A DNA stretch of 64,000 bases from Pseudomonas pseudonitroreducens (GCF_021603645.1 NZ_BQHJ01000009.1:186001-250000); one strand, 5' to 3'; numbered from the stretch's first letter, positions 25,917 to 36,158 are shown. Notes: a model not told the origin generated them from the sequence alone. Program-made: numbers and translations.

Positions 25917-28805
25917 TTACTGGCAGGCTTCGCAATCCGGATTGTCGATGGAGCAAGCCTGGGGCACTGGAGCCGGTTGCGGCTCGGCGGCTGCGGCCTG
26001 CAGGCCATCGTTGCCACCAGCGGACACGGCGTTCAGCTTGCCGGTGTTGATGGTGGACTTCTCGGTGCTGGTGGCGGCCAGGGCACGGAGGTAGTAGGTG
26101 GTTTTCAGGCCACGGAACCACGCCATGCGGTAGGTCACGTCCAGTTTCTTGCCCGAGGCACCGGCGATGTAGAGGTTCAGCGATTGGGCCTGGTCGATCC
26201 ACTTCTGGCGGCGGCTGGCGGCGTCGACGATCCACTTGGTCTCGACTTCGAAGGCGGTGGCGTACAGGTCTTTCAGGTCTTGCGGGATGCGCTCGATCTG
26301 CTGCACGGAGCCGTCGTAGTACTTCAGGTCGTTGACCATGACCGGGTCCCACAGGCCGCGCGCTTTCAGGTCGCGAACCAGGTAGGGGTTGATCACGGTG
26401 AACTCGCCGGAGAGGTTCGATTTCACGTACAGGTTCTGGTAGGTCGGCTCGATGGACTGCGATACGCCGGTGATGTTGGCGATGGTCGCGGTCGGCGCGA
26501 TGGCCATGATGTTCGAGTTACGGATGCCTTTCTGTACGCGGGCACGTACCGGAGCCCAGTCGAGGGATTCGGTCAGGTCGACGTCGATGTACTTCTGGCC
26601 ACGGGCTTCGATGAGGATCTGCTGCGAGTCCAGCGGCAGGATGCCCTTGGACCACAGGGAGCCGTCGAAGGTCTCGTAGGCGCCACGCTCGTCGGCCAGG
26701 TCACAGGAAGCCTGGATGGCGAAGTAGCTCACCGCTTCCATGGACTTGTCGGCGAACTCGATGGCAGCGTCCGAGCCGTAGGCGATGTGCTGCAGGTACA
26801 GCGCGTCCTGGAAGCCCATGATGCCCAGGCCCACCGGGCGGTGCTTGAGGTTCGAGTTGCGAGCCTGCGGGACCGAGTAGTAGTTGATGTCGATAACGTT
26901 ATCGAGCATGCGCACGGCGGTCTTCACGGTCTTCTCGAGCTTGGCGGTGTCCAGCTTGCCGTCGACGATGTGGTTGACCAGGTTGATCGAGCCCAGGTTG
27001 CAGACCGCGATCTCGTCCTTGTTGGTGTTCAGGGTGATCTCGGTGCACAGGTTCGAGCTGTGCACGACGCCCACGTGCTGCTGCGGGCTGCGCAGGTTGC
27101 ACGGGTCCTTGAAGGTCAGCCACGGGTGGCCGGTCTCGAAGAGCATGGAGAGCATCTTGCGCCACAGGTCTTTGGCCTGGACGACCTTGAACACCTTGAT
27201 CTTGTTGTACTCGGTCAGGGCTTCGTAATACTCGTAGCGCTCTTCGAAGGCCTTGCCGGTCAGATCGTGCAGGTCCGGTACTTCGGACGGGGAGAACAGG
27301 GTCCACTTGCCGTCGTCGAAGACGCGCTTCATGAACAGGTCCGGAATCCAGTTCGCGGTGTTCATGTCGTGGGTACGGCGACGGTCGTCACCGGTGTTCT
27401 TGCGCAGCTCGAGGAATTCCTCGATGTCCAGGTGCCAGGTTTCCAGGTAGGCGCAGACGGCGCCCTTGCGCTTGCCACCCTGGTTCACGGCGACGGCGGT
27501 GTCGTTCACCACCTTCAGGAAGGGGACGACGCCCTGGGACTTGCCGTTGGTGCCCTTGATGTAGGAGCCCAGCGCGCGCACCGGAGTCCAGTCGTTGCCC
27601 AGGCCACCGGCGAATTTCGACAGCATGGCGTTGTCGTGGATGGCGTTGTAGATGCCCGACAGGTCGTCCGGAACGGTGGTCAGGTAGCAGGACGACAGCT
27701 GCGGACGCAGGGTGCCGGCGTTGAACAGGGTCGGGGTCGACGACATGTAGTCGAACGACGAGAGCAGGTTGTAGAACTCGATGGCGCGAGCTTCACGGTC
27801 CTTCTCTTCGATGGCCAGGCCCATGGCCACGCGCATGAAGAAGACCTGCGGCAGTTCGAAACGGATGCCGTCCTTGTGGATGAAGTAGCGGTCGTACAGG
27901 GTCTGCAGGCCGAGGTAGGTGAACTGCTGGTCGCGCTCGTGGTTGATCGCGGCGCCCAGCTTGGCCAGGTCGTAGCCCTTGAGCTTGCTGTCGATCAGCT
28001 CGAACTCGGAGCCCTTCTCGACGTAGGCGGCCAGGGCCTTGGCGTAGAGGTCGGCCATCTCGTGGTGGGTGGCGCTCTCGGCCACGCCGAGGAAGCCCAG
28101 CGCTTCGGCGCGCAGGGTGTCCATCAGCAGGCGGGCGGTGACGTAGGAGTAGTTCGGCTCGCGCTCGACCAGGGTACGGGCGGTCATCACCAGGGCGGTG
28201 TTGACGTCCTTCTCGGCGACGCCGTCGTACAGGTTCTTCAGGGTTTCGCGCTCGATCAGGCTGCCATCGACTTCGGCCAGGCCTTCGCAGGCTTCGCGGA
28301 TGATGGTCTGCAGGCGGCCCATGTCCAGCGGCTGGGTGCTGCCGTCGGTCTTGGTGATGCGGATGCTCGGGTGCGGCTGGGCGATGTCGCTGGCGTTGCC
28401 GGCGGTCTTGCGCTCGTTGGCGCGGGCTTCGCGGTAGATCACGTAGTCGCGGGCGACTTTCTGCTCGCCGGCGCGCATCAGGGACAGTTCGACCTGGTCC
28501 TGGATTTCTTCGATGTGGATGGTGCCACCGGAGGGCATGCGGCGCTTGAAGGTCGCGGTGACCTGTTCGGTCAGGCGGCGCACGGTCTCATGGATGCGCG
28601 ACGAGGCGGCGGCAGTGCCGCCTTCCACGGCGAGGAACGCCTTGGTGATGGCTACGGTGATCTTGTCATCGGTGTAGGGAACTACGGTGCCGTTGCGCTT
28701 GATCACACGCAGCTGGCCGGGCGCAGTGGCGGCCAGATCCTGTGCGGATTCGGCGGCCTGCGGCGCGTTGGCCTGCGGGTTCTCGCGAGTGGTGTCGATT
28801 TGCAT
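25917..28805 (-). CDS. nrdA: Class Ia ribonucleotide reductase, large (catalytic) subunit
   Basis: A 962-residue R1 protein that reduces ribonucleoside diphosphates, with NrdB. The N-terminus carries two successive ATP-cones, about 32-127 and 148-238, the arrangement known in P. aeruginosa NrdA. The catalytic domain has the SSCYL and SNLCTEI active-site cysteine motifs. The C-terminus ends with redox cysteines in DNPDCEACQ. The ATG at 28805 starts MQIDTTRENPQ. It is preceded by a roughly 770-bp regulatory region with NrdR boxes and a DnaA box. Confidence 0.97.
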   Translation of the reverse strand: MQIDTTRENPQANAPQAAESAQDLAATAPGQLRVIKRNGTVVPYTDDKITVAITKAFLAVEGGTAAASSRIHETVRRLTEQVTATFKRRMPSGGTIHIEEIQDQVELSLMRAGEQKVARDYVIYREARANERKTAGNASDIAQPHPSIRITKTDGSTQPLDMGRLQTIIREACEGLAEVDGSLIERETLKNLYDGVAEKDVNTALVMTARTLVEREPNYSYVTARLLMDTLRAEALGFLGVAESATHHEMADLYAKALAAYVEKGSEFELIDSKLKGYDLAKLGAAINHERDQQFTYLGLQTLYDRYFIHKDGIRFELPQVFFMRVAMGLAIEEKDREARAIEFYNLLSSFDYMSSTPTLFNAGTLRPQLSSCYLTTVPDDLSGIYNAIHDNAMLSKFAGGLGNDWTPVRALGSYIKGTNGKSQGVVPFLKVVNDTAVAVNQGGKRKGAVCAYLETWHLDIEEFLELRKNTGDDRRRTHDMNTANWIPDLFMKRVFDDGKWTLFSPSEVPDLHDLTGKAFEERYEYYEALTEYNKIKVFKVVQAKDLWRKMLSMLFETGHPWLTFKDPCNLRSPQQHVGVVHSSNLCTEITLNTNKDEIAVCNLGSINLVNHIVDGKLDTAKLEKTVKTAVRMLDNVIDINYYSVPQARNSNLKHRPVGLGIMGFQDALYLQHIAYGSDAAIEFADKSMEAVSYFAIQASCDLADERGAYETFDGSLWSKGILPLDSQQILIEARGQKYIDVDLTESLDWAPVRARVQKGIRNSNIMAIAPTATIANITGVSQSIEPTYQNLYVKSNLSGEFTVINPYLVRDLKARGLWDPVMVNDLKYYDGSVQQIERIPQDLKDLYATAFEVETKWIVDAASRRQKWIDQAQSLNLYIAGASGKKLDVTYRMAWFRGLKTTYYLRALAATSTEKSTINTGKLNAVSAGGNDGLQAAAAEPQPAPVPQACSIDNPDCEACQ

Positions 28806-29182
28806 GGGTGGTTGTCTCCACGTTCTCGTAATGGGTTTGTTGCCGACGCCAGGGGCGCCATTCTCAGAAACAAAGAGCAAAAAGAGCGGTGGCTCGCGGG
28901 TGCAGCCGCAAGCTGGAATTCTTCTGGAACAGGGGGAATGACCCGAAGCGCCTCCCTGGCCCAACTCGGGTGCCGGCTTTACGGGCCGGGACCACAATAC
29001 CTAGTGGTGTTGAACGTTACGTTGCAACACCCGTACCGCATTTCCATCGACATGAATCGCTCCTGGCGGGCAGGGCCGCGTGGCACATCAGTACGTCTGG
29101 AATACGTTGTGGTGGAACCGGAGGAGCCGTGGAACAGGCTCGGGATTTCGACTTTCTTCTTGTGTCCGGTTCGTAGTGGCAA

Positions 29183-29198
29183 CCCCAAGATGTAGGGG
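29183..29198. promoter_or_regulatory. nrdR box: NrdR box 1
   Basis: CCCCAAGATGTAGGGG matches the C-A-ATxTxG core of the NrdR consensus and is palindromic. Its core starts exactly 31 bp before the core of box 2, the spacing NrdR requires for cooperative repression of ribonucleotide reductase genes. Confidence 0.8.
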
Positions 29199-29213
29199 TA
29201 TACCGCAACGGGG

Positions 29214-29229
29214 ATACAAGATAATGCGC
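29214..29229. promoter_or_regulatory. nrdR box: NrdR box 2
   Basis: ATACAAGATAATGCGC carries the core CAAGATAATG, 31 bp (three helical turns) after box 1. Confidence 0.75.
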
Positions 29230-29267
29230 TATGGGGGTGTTTGCAAGGCGGGGCGTCGGGGAAAAGC

Positions 29268-29276
29268 TGTGGATAA
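29268..29276. promoter_or_regulatory. DnaA box
   Basis: TGTGGATAA is the exact complement of the high-affinity DnaA box TTATCCACA. DnaA control of nrdAB is known in E. coli. A single box near the NrdR sites suggests the same here. Confidence 0.6.
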
Positions 29277-29406
29277 AATGTGCATGAAATGTGGGTGAAG
29301 CGGGGTAACTCGCGCTATCCCTGATGCTGTCTGCCTTTCACCGTTCGTCGTAGTTGGTGAGAGATTTTTCATACGCGTCAGGGGCGCTGCGCGGGGAGGA
29401 ACACTA

Positions 29407-29422
29407 CCACAAGATGTAGTGT
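29407..29422. promoter_or_regulatory. Extra NrdR-like palindrome near the response regulator
   Basis: CCACAAGATGTAGTGT fits the NrdR consensus closely. It is part of a longer palindrome with arms AACACTAC and GTAGTGTT. It has no partner 31 bp away and lies about 155 bp upstream of the response-regulator start. Confidence 0.5.
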
Positions 29423-29576
29423 TTCTGTCGCAGCAGCCCTTGACCTTTTCGCGCAATGCCTGCTTACGCCGCTGGCGTGCCGCAGGGCTGGCAATCTGGC
29501 TACAATGCCGGCCGCTTTTGCGGGCTCTCTATAGTGAGGTGTGCCCGCGCTCGCTTATGGCGCATCAGGAGGCAAG

Positions 29577-30281
29577 GTGGAACAAGAAGCGCGCATTCTC
29601 ATCGTCGAGGACGACCAGCGACTGGCCGAGCTGACCCAGGATTACCTGGAGAGCAACGGCCTGGCGGTGTCCATCGAGTCCCATGGCGGCAAGGCGGTGG
29701 AGCGGGTGCTGGCCGAGCGGCCGGACCTAGTGGTGCTCGACCTGATGCTGCCGGGCGAGGATGGGCTGTCCATCTGCAAGCGCCTGCGTCCGGATTACGA
29801 TGGGCCGATCCTGATGCTCACCGCGCGCACCGACGACATGGATCAGGTGCAGGGCCTGGAGATGGGCGCCGACGACTACGTGTGCAAGCCGGTGCGCCCA
29901 CGCGTGCTGCTGGCGCGCATCCGCGCCCTGCTGCGGCGCAGCGAGCCGGCCGAGGCCGTACCGGCCGTTGCCGGCAAGCGCCTGACCTTCGGCAAGCTGG
30001 TGATCGACAATGCCATGCGCGAGGCCTGGCTGGACGAGCAGACCATCGAGTTGACCAGCGCCGAGTTCGACCTGCTCTGGCTGCTGGCGGCGAACGCCGG
30101 GCGCATCCTCTCCCGCGAGGAAATCTTCAACTCCCTGCGCGGCATCGAGTACGACGGCCAGGACCGCTCCATCGACGTGCGCATCTCGCGCATCCGCCCG
30201 AAGATCGGCGACGACCCGATGCACCCGCGCCTGATCAAGACGGTGCGCAGCAAGGGCTACCTGTTCGTCGGGGAGCTCTGA
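29577..30281 (+). CDS. rstA: OmpR-family response regulator, RstA-like
   Basis: A 234-residue two-domain regulator. The receiver has VEDDQRLAEL at the acidic pocket and the phospho-acceptor in VVLDLMLPGEDG near residue 54, and the C-terminal winged helix ends TVRSKGYLFVGEL. The first receiver residues and LEMGADDYVCKPVRPRVLLAR resemble E. coli RstA. I use the GTG at 29577 because AGGAGG lies just before it. Its kinase (RstB-like) follows after an intervening acetyltransferase gene, as two halves of one system. Confidence 0.85.
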   Translation: MEQEARILIVEDDQRLAELTQDYLESNGLAVSIESHGGKAVERVLAERPDLVVLDLMLPGEDGLSICKRLRPDYDGPILMLTARTDDMDQVQGLEMGADDYVCKPVRPRVLLARIRALLRRSEPAEAVPAVAGKRLTFGKLVIDNAMREAWLDEQTIELTSAEFDLLWLLAANAGRILSREEIFNSLRGIEYDGQDRSIDVRISRIRPKIGDDPMHPRLIKTVRSKGYLFVGEL

Positions 30282-30284
30282 GCC

Positions 30285-30839
30285 GTGAGCGCCGTGCCAC
30301 CGTTCCCCGAGCTGCAGGGCGAGCGCTTCCGCCTGCGCGCCTTCACCGATGCCGACCAGCCGGCGGTATTCCGCGCGCTGTCGCATCCCGAGGTGATCCG
30401 CTACTACGGCGTCTCCTACGCGACGCTGGAGGCCACCCGCGAGCAGATGGAGTGGTTCGCGCGCCTGCATAAGGAAGGCAGTGGTATCTGGTGGGCGATC
30501 TGCCGGCCGGAAGCGCCGGAAGATATCGTCGGCGGTTGCGGCTTCAATAACTGGCAGCAGGAACATCGCTGCCTGGAGCTGGGCTACTGGCTGTTGCCCG
30601 AGCACTGGCGGCAGGGTGTGATGAGCGAATGCCTGCCGCTGATCTGCCGCCACGCCTTCCGCGACATGCACGTGCACCGCATCGAGGCCGAGGTGGAGTC
30701 GGAGAACCTCGCCAGCGGCCGCTTGCTGCTGCGCCAGGGGTTCATGCTGGAGGGGCGGCGCCGCGAGTGCGAGGTGAAGGACGGCGCGTTCCTCAGCCTG
30801 GATTACTACGGGTTGCTCAATGCTGGGGAGGCCGGGTGA
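30285..30839 (+). CDS. GNAT-family acetyltransferase (RimJ/RimL type)
   Basis: A 184-residue N-acetyltransferase. Motifs run from LRLRAFTDADQPAVFRALS-like motif C, through GCGFNNWQQEHRCLELGYWL and the acetyl-CoA loop around LPEHWRQGVMSE, to NLASGRLLLRQGFMLEG. The pattern is that of RimJ/RimL enzymes that acetylate ribosomal protein N-termini or small amines. A GTG start 3 bp after the response-regulator stop suggests co-transcription. Its place between a regulator and its kinase is unusual. The substrate is unknown. Confidence 0.85.
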   Translation: MSAVPPFPELQGERFRLRAFTDADQPAVFRALSHPEVIRYYGVSYATLEATREQMEWFARLHKEGSGIWWAICRPEAPEDIVGGCGFNNWQQEHRCLELGYWLLPEHWRQGVMSECLPLICRHAFRDMHVHRIEAEVESENLASGRLLLRQGFMLEGRRRECEVKDGAFLSLDYYGLLNAGEAG

Positions 30840-30855
30840 GTATTGCGCTCGGGCT

Positions 30856-31026
30856 GGCCCTCACCCCAGCCCTCTCCCAGGGGGAGAGGGGGCCGTCCGT
30901 GCTGGCTGCGAGTTTGGCGCCATCCTGCCATGGTGGTGGCAGGCGACATGATTCGGTAGCAGCTCCAATCTCCGCGCGCACTCTGAACAGTCCCCTCTCC
31001 CTCTGGGAGAGGGCTAGGGTGAGGGC
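30856..31026. repeat. Extragenic palindrome, family D, with expanded centre
   Basis: The outer arms CCCTCACCCCAGCCCTCTCC and GAGAGGGCTAGGGTGAGGG match the other copies. The centre is longer and diverged. It separates the GNAT gene from the sensor kinase gene and could cut or weaken read-through. Confidence 0.8.
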
Positions 31027-31065
31027 GCTCTTCCATGGCGCCGAACCCACCCGGAAAGCCCACCC

Positions 31066-32691
31066 ATGAAATCCATCTTCCTGCGCATCTACGGCGGCAT
31101 GCTGCTGACCCTGGTGGCTGTCGCCGCGCTGGCCGTGCTGACCCTGCACCTGGTCAACGACGTGCGCGGCGAGCGCTACCGCGAGGACCTGGCGCGCGGC
31201 ACCTTCCGCCTGATGGCGGACGAGCTGCTGCCGATGAGCGAGGTGGATCGCAAGCGCGCGCTGAGCCAGTGGAGCCGCCTGCTGGGCATTCCGCTGAAGC
31301 TCACCAGCCTGGACGCGCTGGGCATGGAAGGGCGCAGCCGCGCGCGGCTGATGAACGACCAGGTGCTGGTGCAGGCCGGCGCGCCCCATGAAGTGAAGGT
31401 GATGACCCAGGTGAGCGCGGCCGAAGGGCTGATCCTCACCGGCGAGGTGGAGCAGGTCAGCGAGCAGCTGGCGCGCGCCACCATCTACCTGCTGATGGAC
31501 GAGCTCAAGCGCTACCCGGCCAGCGAGCAGCCCTATCACCTGGCGCGCATCGTCCGCGACAAGCGCTTCGGCTTCGAGGTGCACCTGCTGCGCCTGAAGG
31601 AAGTCGACCTCGACGACGACCAGAGCCGCCGGGTGGAAGAGGGCGATACGGTGATGGCGCTGGGCAAGGGCGGCGATTCGATCCGCGTGCTCTCGGGCAT
31701 CCTCGACACGCCCTGGGTGCTGGAGCTGGGGCCGATCTACCAGATGAATCCGTACCCGCCGCAGTTGCTGACGATCATCGTGGTCGTCGCGCTGACCCTG
31801 ATTGGCCTGACGCTCTATCTATTGATCAGTGGCCTGGAGCAACGCTTGCGTGGCCTCGAATCCGCCGCCACGCGCATCGCCCGCGGTAGCCTGGATACCC
31901 GCGTGGAAGTGCGCGGGGCGGACTCCGTCGGGCGGCTGGCCGGGGCCTTCAACCACATGGCCGAGCAGTTGCACCTGTTGCTGACGGTGCAGCGCGAGCT
32001 GGTGCGCGCGGTGTCCCACGAGCTGCGCACGCCGGTGGCGCGGCTGCGCTTCGGGCTGGAGATGATCGAGTCCGCCGAGACCGACACGGCGCGGCGCAAG
32101 TACATGGAGGGCATGGATGGCGACATCCAGGACCTCGACCAACTGGTGGACGAGATGCTCACCTACGCGCGGCTGGAGCAGGGCTCGCCGGCGCTGAGCT
32201 ACCAGCGCATCGAGCTGGGCGCGCTGGTGGAGCAGGTGGTGGCGGAGATCGCCCCGCTGCGCCGGGAAATCACTGTCACCTGCGAGCCGGGTGCGTTGGT
32301 GCCGTTCGACCAGGGCAGCTGGATCGAGGCCGAGCCGCGCTATCTGCATCGCGCCCTGCAGAACCTGATGACCAATGCGCTGCGCTACGCCGAAGGGCGG
32401 GTGCGGGTGAGTTACCGGGTGAGCGTGGACCGCTGTCAGGTGGACGTGGAAGACGACGGCCCTGGCGTACCGGAAGCGCAGTGGCACCGGCTGTTCCAGC
32501 CGTTCTTCCGCGCGGACGACAGTCGTGCGCGGGTCACCGGTGGGCATGGGCTGGGGCTTTCCATCGTGCGGCGGATCATCCATTGGCATGGCGGCCGCGC
32601 GCAGATCGCGAAGAGCGAAGTGCTGGGTGGCGCGTGCTTCACGCTGATGTGGCCGCGCCGCCAGGCACCGAAGGTCGACGACAGTATTTGA
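31066..32691 (+). CDS. rstB: Sensor histidine kinase, RstB-like
   Basis: A 541-residue membrane kinase. A first helix lies near 7-27, a periplasmic domain of about 200 residues is followed by a second helix near 230-250, and then come a HAMP domain and the H-box AVSHELRTPVARLRFGLEMI. The N, G1 and G2 boxes are NLMTNALRYAEG, EDDGPGVP and GGHGLGLSIVRRI. The N-terminal layout resembles E. coli RstB but with a longer periplasmic part. It is the probable partner of the RstA-like regulator upstream. The start has only a weak ribosome site, perhaps reflecting the inserted palindrome. Confidence 0.87.
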   Translation: MKSIFLRIYGGMLLTLVAVAALAVLTLHLVNDVRGERYREDLARGTFRLMADELLPMSEVDRKRALSQWSRLLGIPLKLTSLDALGMEGRSRARLMNDQVLVQAGAPHEVKVMTQVSAAEGLILTGEVEQVSEQLARATIYLLMDELKRYPASEQPYHLARIVRDKRFGFEVHLLRLKEVDLDDDQSRRVEEGDTVMALGKGGDSIRVLSGILDTPWVLELGPIYQMNPYPPQLLTIIVVVALTLIGLTLYLLISGLEQRLRGLESAATRIARGSLDTRVEVRGADSVGRLAGAFNHMAEQLHLLLTVQRELVRAVSHELRTPVARLRFGLEMIESAETDTARRKYMEGMDGDIQDLDQLVDEMLTYARLEQGSPALSYQRIELGALVEQVVAEIAPLRREITVTCEPGALVPFDQGSWIEAEPRYLHRALQNLMTNALRYAEGRVRVSYRVSVDRCQVDVEDDGPGVPEAQWHRLFQPFFRADDSRARVTGGHGLGLSIVRRIIHWHGGRAQIAKSEVLGGACFTLMWPRRQAPKVDDSI

Positions 32692-32813
32692 CCTTGAAGT
32701 CAAAAAATGCAGAATGCTGCGGTGCCATCACAGGTTGATGGCGCCCGCCGCGTCGCTGTGCAATTTCCTTCAGTGAAACAGCTCTCTTAAGAGGTATTGC
32801 AGAGTCACCGGTA

Positions 32814-32839
32814 TCGTTATGTAATTTTTGCTATAACGA
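32814..32839. promoter_or_regulatory. ModE-type operator in a convergent spacer
   Basis: TCGTTAT and ATAACGA are exact inverted arms separated by 12 bases, the geometry and arm sequence of the E. coli ModE operator. It is not in the modA promoter but between the ends of the rstB-like gene and the di-Mop gene. No start codon follows closely on either strand. Confidence 0.5.
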
Positions 32840-32890
32840 GCGCTTGCGGCAGGGCAGGCGGGCCGGTCAGCGACAGGCCCGCGCAGGGTT

Positions 32891-33319
32891 TCAGGCAGGA
32901 ACACCGAGGATCACATGGGACGCTTTGATCACTGCAGTCGCCTTCACGCCAGCCGCCAGGCCGAGCTCGCTGACCGCATCGCGGGTGACCACCGCGACCA
33001 CTTCGGCGCCGCCGGGCAGGCCCAGCACCACCTCGGCATTCACCGCTCCATCGGTAACCGACTTGACCGTGCCGCTCAGGCAGTTGCGCGCGGACAGGCG
33101 GATGTCCTCGGCCTCGGTCATCAGCATTACCCAGGGCGCCTTGACCAGCGCGATGACGTCCTTGCCCTGGGCCAGGCCCAGGCTCTTGACGCTTTCCTCG
33201 GTGACGATCGCCACCAGTTCGCTGCCGCCGGGCAGGGCGACCACGACTTCCGCATTGACCGCACCGTTGCGCAGTTGCCTGACGCTGCCCTTGAAGACGT
33301 TGCGTGCACTGACCTTCAT
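32891..33319 (-). CDS. Di-Mop molybdate-binding protein (molbindin)
   Basis: A 142-residue cytoplasmic protein made of two tandem Mop (TOBE-like) domains, about 3-67 and 72-137. Both begin SARN and carry the molybdate-binding pattern GAVNAEVV. Molbindins store or buffer molybdate and tungstate as oligomers. It is divergent from modABC with about 127 bp between the starts, so it is a molybdate homeostasis partner. AGGAG lies upstream of the ATG. Confidence 0.9.
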   Translation of the reverse strand: MKVSARNVFKGSVRQLRNGAVNAEVVVALPGGSELVAIVTEESVKSLGLAQGKDVIALVKAPWVMLMTEAEDIRLSARNCLSGTVKSVTDGAVNAEVVLGLPGGAEVVAVVTRDAVSELGLAAGVKATAVIKASHVILGVPA

Positions 33320-33386
33320 GAACTGACTCTCCTGAATTCGTTTGCATGGCCGGCTTCGCGCCGGATACATCACGGGACTGAACTGA

Positions 33387-34202
<816 letters not shown>

Positions 34203-34221
34203 TTTTCTGAAGGAATAGGCA

Positions 34222-34902
34222 ATGCCCCTCACGCAGGAGGATTTCCTGGCCATCCGGCTCACCATTGAGCTGGCTGCCCTGAGCACCCTGATCCTCCTGC
34301 TGATCGGCACGCCGATCGCCTGGTGGCTGTCGCGCACCCGCTCCTGGCTGAAAGGTCCGCTGGGGGCGGTGGTGGCGCTGCCGCTGGTGCTGCCGCCCAC
34401 GGTGATCGGCTTCTACCTGCTGATCACCATGGGCCCCAACGGCTTCATTGGTCACGCCACCGAGAGCCTGGGCCTGGGACGGCTGCCGTTCACCTTCGCC
34501 GGGCTCGTGGTGGGCTCGGTGTTCTATTCGCTGCCCTTCGTGGTGCAGCCGTTGCAGAACGCCTTCGAGGCGATCGGCGACAAACCGCTGGAGGCTGCCG
34601 CCACGTTGCGCGCGAGCCCCCTGGATACTTTCTTTTCGGTGGTCCTGCCGCTGGCGCGGCCGGGTTTCATCACCGCCAGCATTCTTGGCTTCGCCCACAC
34701 GGTGGGCGAGTTCGGCGTGGTGCTGATGATTGGCGGCAACATTCCGGGCAAGACCCGCGTGGTGTCGGTGCAGATCTTCGATCACGTCGAGGCCATGGAG
34801 TACGCCCAGGCGCACTGGCTGGCCGGCGGCATGGTGATCTTCTCCTTCTTCGTCCTGCTGGCGCTCTATGCGAGCCGCCGCAGCCGTTCGGCCTGGGCCT
34901 GA
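34222..34902 (+). CDS. modB: Molybdate ABC transporter, permease
   Basis: A 226-residue inner-membrane protein with about five hydrophobic helices and the binding-protein-dependent permease EAA loop ([20 protein letters not shown] near 129-148). It forms the ModB dimer that passes molybdate. It lies between modA and modC. Confidence 0.96.
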   Translation: MPLTQEDFLAIRLTIELAALSTLILLLIGTPIAWWLSRTRSWLKGPLGAVVALPLVLPPTVIGFYLLITMGPNGFIGHATESLGLGRLPFTFAGLVVGSVFYSLPFVVQPLQNAFEAIGDKPLEAAATLRASPLDTFFSVVLPLARPGFITASILGFAHTVGEFGVVLMIGGNIPGKTRVVSVQIFDHVEAMEYAQAHWLAGGMVIFSFFVLLALYASRRSRSAWA

Positions 34903-34909
34903 GGTGGGC

Positions 34910-36013
34910 ATGCCGCAAGAGCTTTCCGCACGCGCCATCGAGGCCCGTTTCCAGATCGCCTATTCGGGCTTCAGCCTGGATGTCGACCTGCAGTTGCCGG
35001 GCAAGGGCGTGACCGCGCTGTTCGGCCATTCCGGCTCCGGCAAGACCACCTGCCTGCGTTGCGTGGCGGGCCTGGAACGTGCGCCGCTCGGCCGCCTGGT
35101 GGTGAATGGCGAGGTCTGGCAGGACAGCGCCAGCGGCGTGTTCCTGCCGCCGCACAAGCGCGCGCTGGGTTACGTGTTCCAGGACGCCAACCTGTTCGAG
35201 CACCTGTCGGTGAAGCGCAATCTCGCCTATGGCATGAAGCGCGTGCCGCGCGACCAGCATCGTGTCGAGCTGGAACAGGCCTGCGAGCTGCTCGGTATCG
35301 GCCATCTGCTCGAGCGCATGCCGGGGCATCTCTCCGGTGGCGAGCGCCAGCGCGTCGGCATGGCCCGCGCGCTGCTGACCAGCCCGCGCCTGCTGCTGAT
35401 GGATGAACCGCTGGCGGCGCTGGACCTCAAGCGCAAGGCGGAAATCCTGCCTTACCTGGAGCGCCTGCACGACGAGCTGGATATCCCGATTCTCTACGTC
35501 AGCCACTCGCCTGACGAAGTGGCGCGGCTCGCCGATCACCTGGTGCTGCTGGACCAAGGCAAGGCGATTGCCAGCGGCCCGGTGATGGAAACCCTGGCGC
35601 GCACCGACCTGCCGATTTCCCATCTGGAAGATGCCGGCGTGGTGATCGACGGCCAGGTGCTCGGGCACAACGCCGACTACGGCCTGCTGACCCTGGCGTT
35701 GCCGCATTGCGAGCAGCGCATTCGCCTGGCCCACGCGCCGATGGACAAGGGCAGGGCACTGCGTATCAAGGTACAGGCGCGGGACGTCAGCCTGAGCCTG
35801 GAGCCGGCGGCCCACAGCAGCATCCTCAACGTGCTGCCGGCGACCGTCGTCGAGATCGTGCCGACGGACAACCCGGCGCATCGGCTGGTGAAGCTGGATG
35901 TGGCCGGCACGCCGCTGCTGGCGCGGATCACCCGTTATTCCCACGACCAGCTCGGCCTGCAGGCCGGGCAGGCCGTATGGGCGCAGATCAAGTCGGTGGC
36001 GTTGCTGGCATAG
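34910..36013 (+). CDS. modC: Molybdate ABC transporter, ATPase
   Basis: A 367-residue ATPase. The nucleotide domain has Walker [10 protein letters not shown] near 39-47, signature LSGGERQRV near 142-150 and Walker [13 protein letters not shown] near 161-172. The C-terminal roughly 130 residues form a Mop/TOBE regulatory domain, as usual in ModC. The start lies 7 bp after the modB stop with GAGGTGGG before it. It powers uptake of molybdate. Confidence 0.96.
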   Translation: MPQELSARAIEARFQIAYSGFSLDVDLQLPGKGVTALFGHSGSGKTTCLRCVAGLERAPLGRLVVNGEVWQDSASGVFLPPHKRALGYVFQDANLFEHLSVKRNLAYGMKRVPRDQHRVELEQACELLGIGHLLERMPGHLSGGERQRVGMARALLTSPRLLLMDEPLAALDLKRKAEILPYLERLHDELDIPILYVSHSPDEVARLADHLVLLDQGKAIASGPVMETLARTDLPISHLEDAGVVIDGQVLGHNADYGLLTLALPHCEQRIRLAHAPMDKGRALRIKVQARDVSLSLEPAAHSSILNVLPATVVEIVPTDNPAHRLVKLDVAGTPLLARITRYSHDQLGLQAGQAVWAQIKSVALLA

Positions 36014-36029
36014 TTCAGCGCGCATCCGC

Positions 36030-36116
36030 GTTCGTAGGATGGGTGGAGCGCAGCGATACCCATGCTGTCGGTGTGCTGGAACGATGGGTATCGCTGCGCT
36101 CCACGCCATCCTGCAA
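36030..36116. repeat. Inverted pair of family B repeats
   Basis: CGTAGGATGGGTGGAGCGCA and an inverted copy, GCGCTCCACGCCATCCTGC, face each other around 36070. They lie between the stops of the convergent modC and oprD-type genes. Confidence 0.85.
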
Positions 36117-36158
36117 GCGCCATGTGTGTCGCGAATTTTTGCGAAAAAGTCAGAAAGA

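Larger units (their letters stand above)
28806..29576. promoter_or_regulatory. nrdA regulatory region (long non-coding divergent spacer)
   Basis: About 770 bp without a credible gene separates nrdA from the divergent response regulator. It holds two NrdR boxes 31 bp apart (29183-29229), two further NrdR-like palindromes (28992-29007 and 29407-29422) and a DnaA box (29268-29276). The spacing to nrdA implies a long 5' leader. Open frames here are shadows. Confidence 0.7.

Noticed and set aside
24409-26094. 561-codon plus-strand frame opposite nrdB
   Set aside because: It is a shadow of nrdB that also crosses a repeat. No domain pattern is visible.
25887-29195. Very long plus-strand open frame opposite nrdA
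   Set aside because: It is the complement shadow of nrdA, low in complexity and rich in Val, Gly and Asp; nrdA motifs on the other strand are unambiguous.
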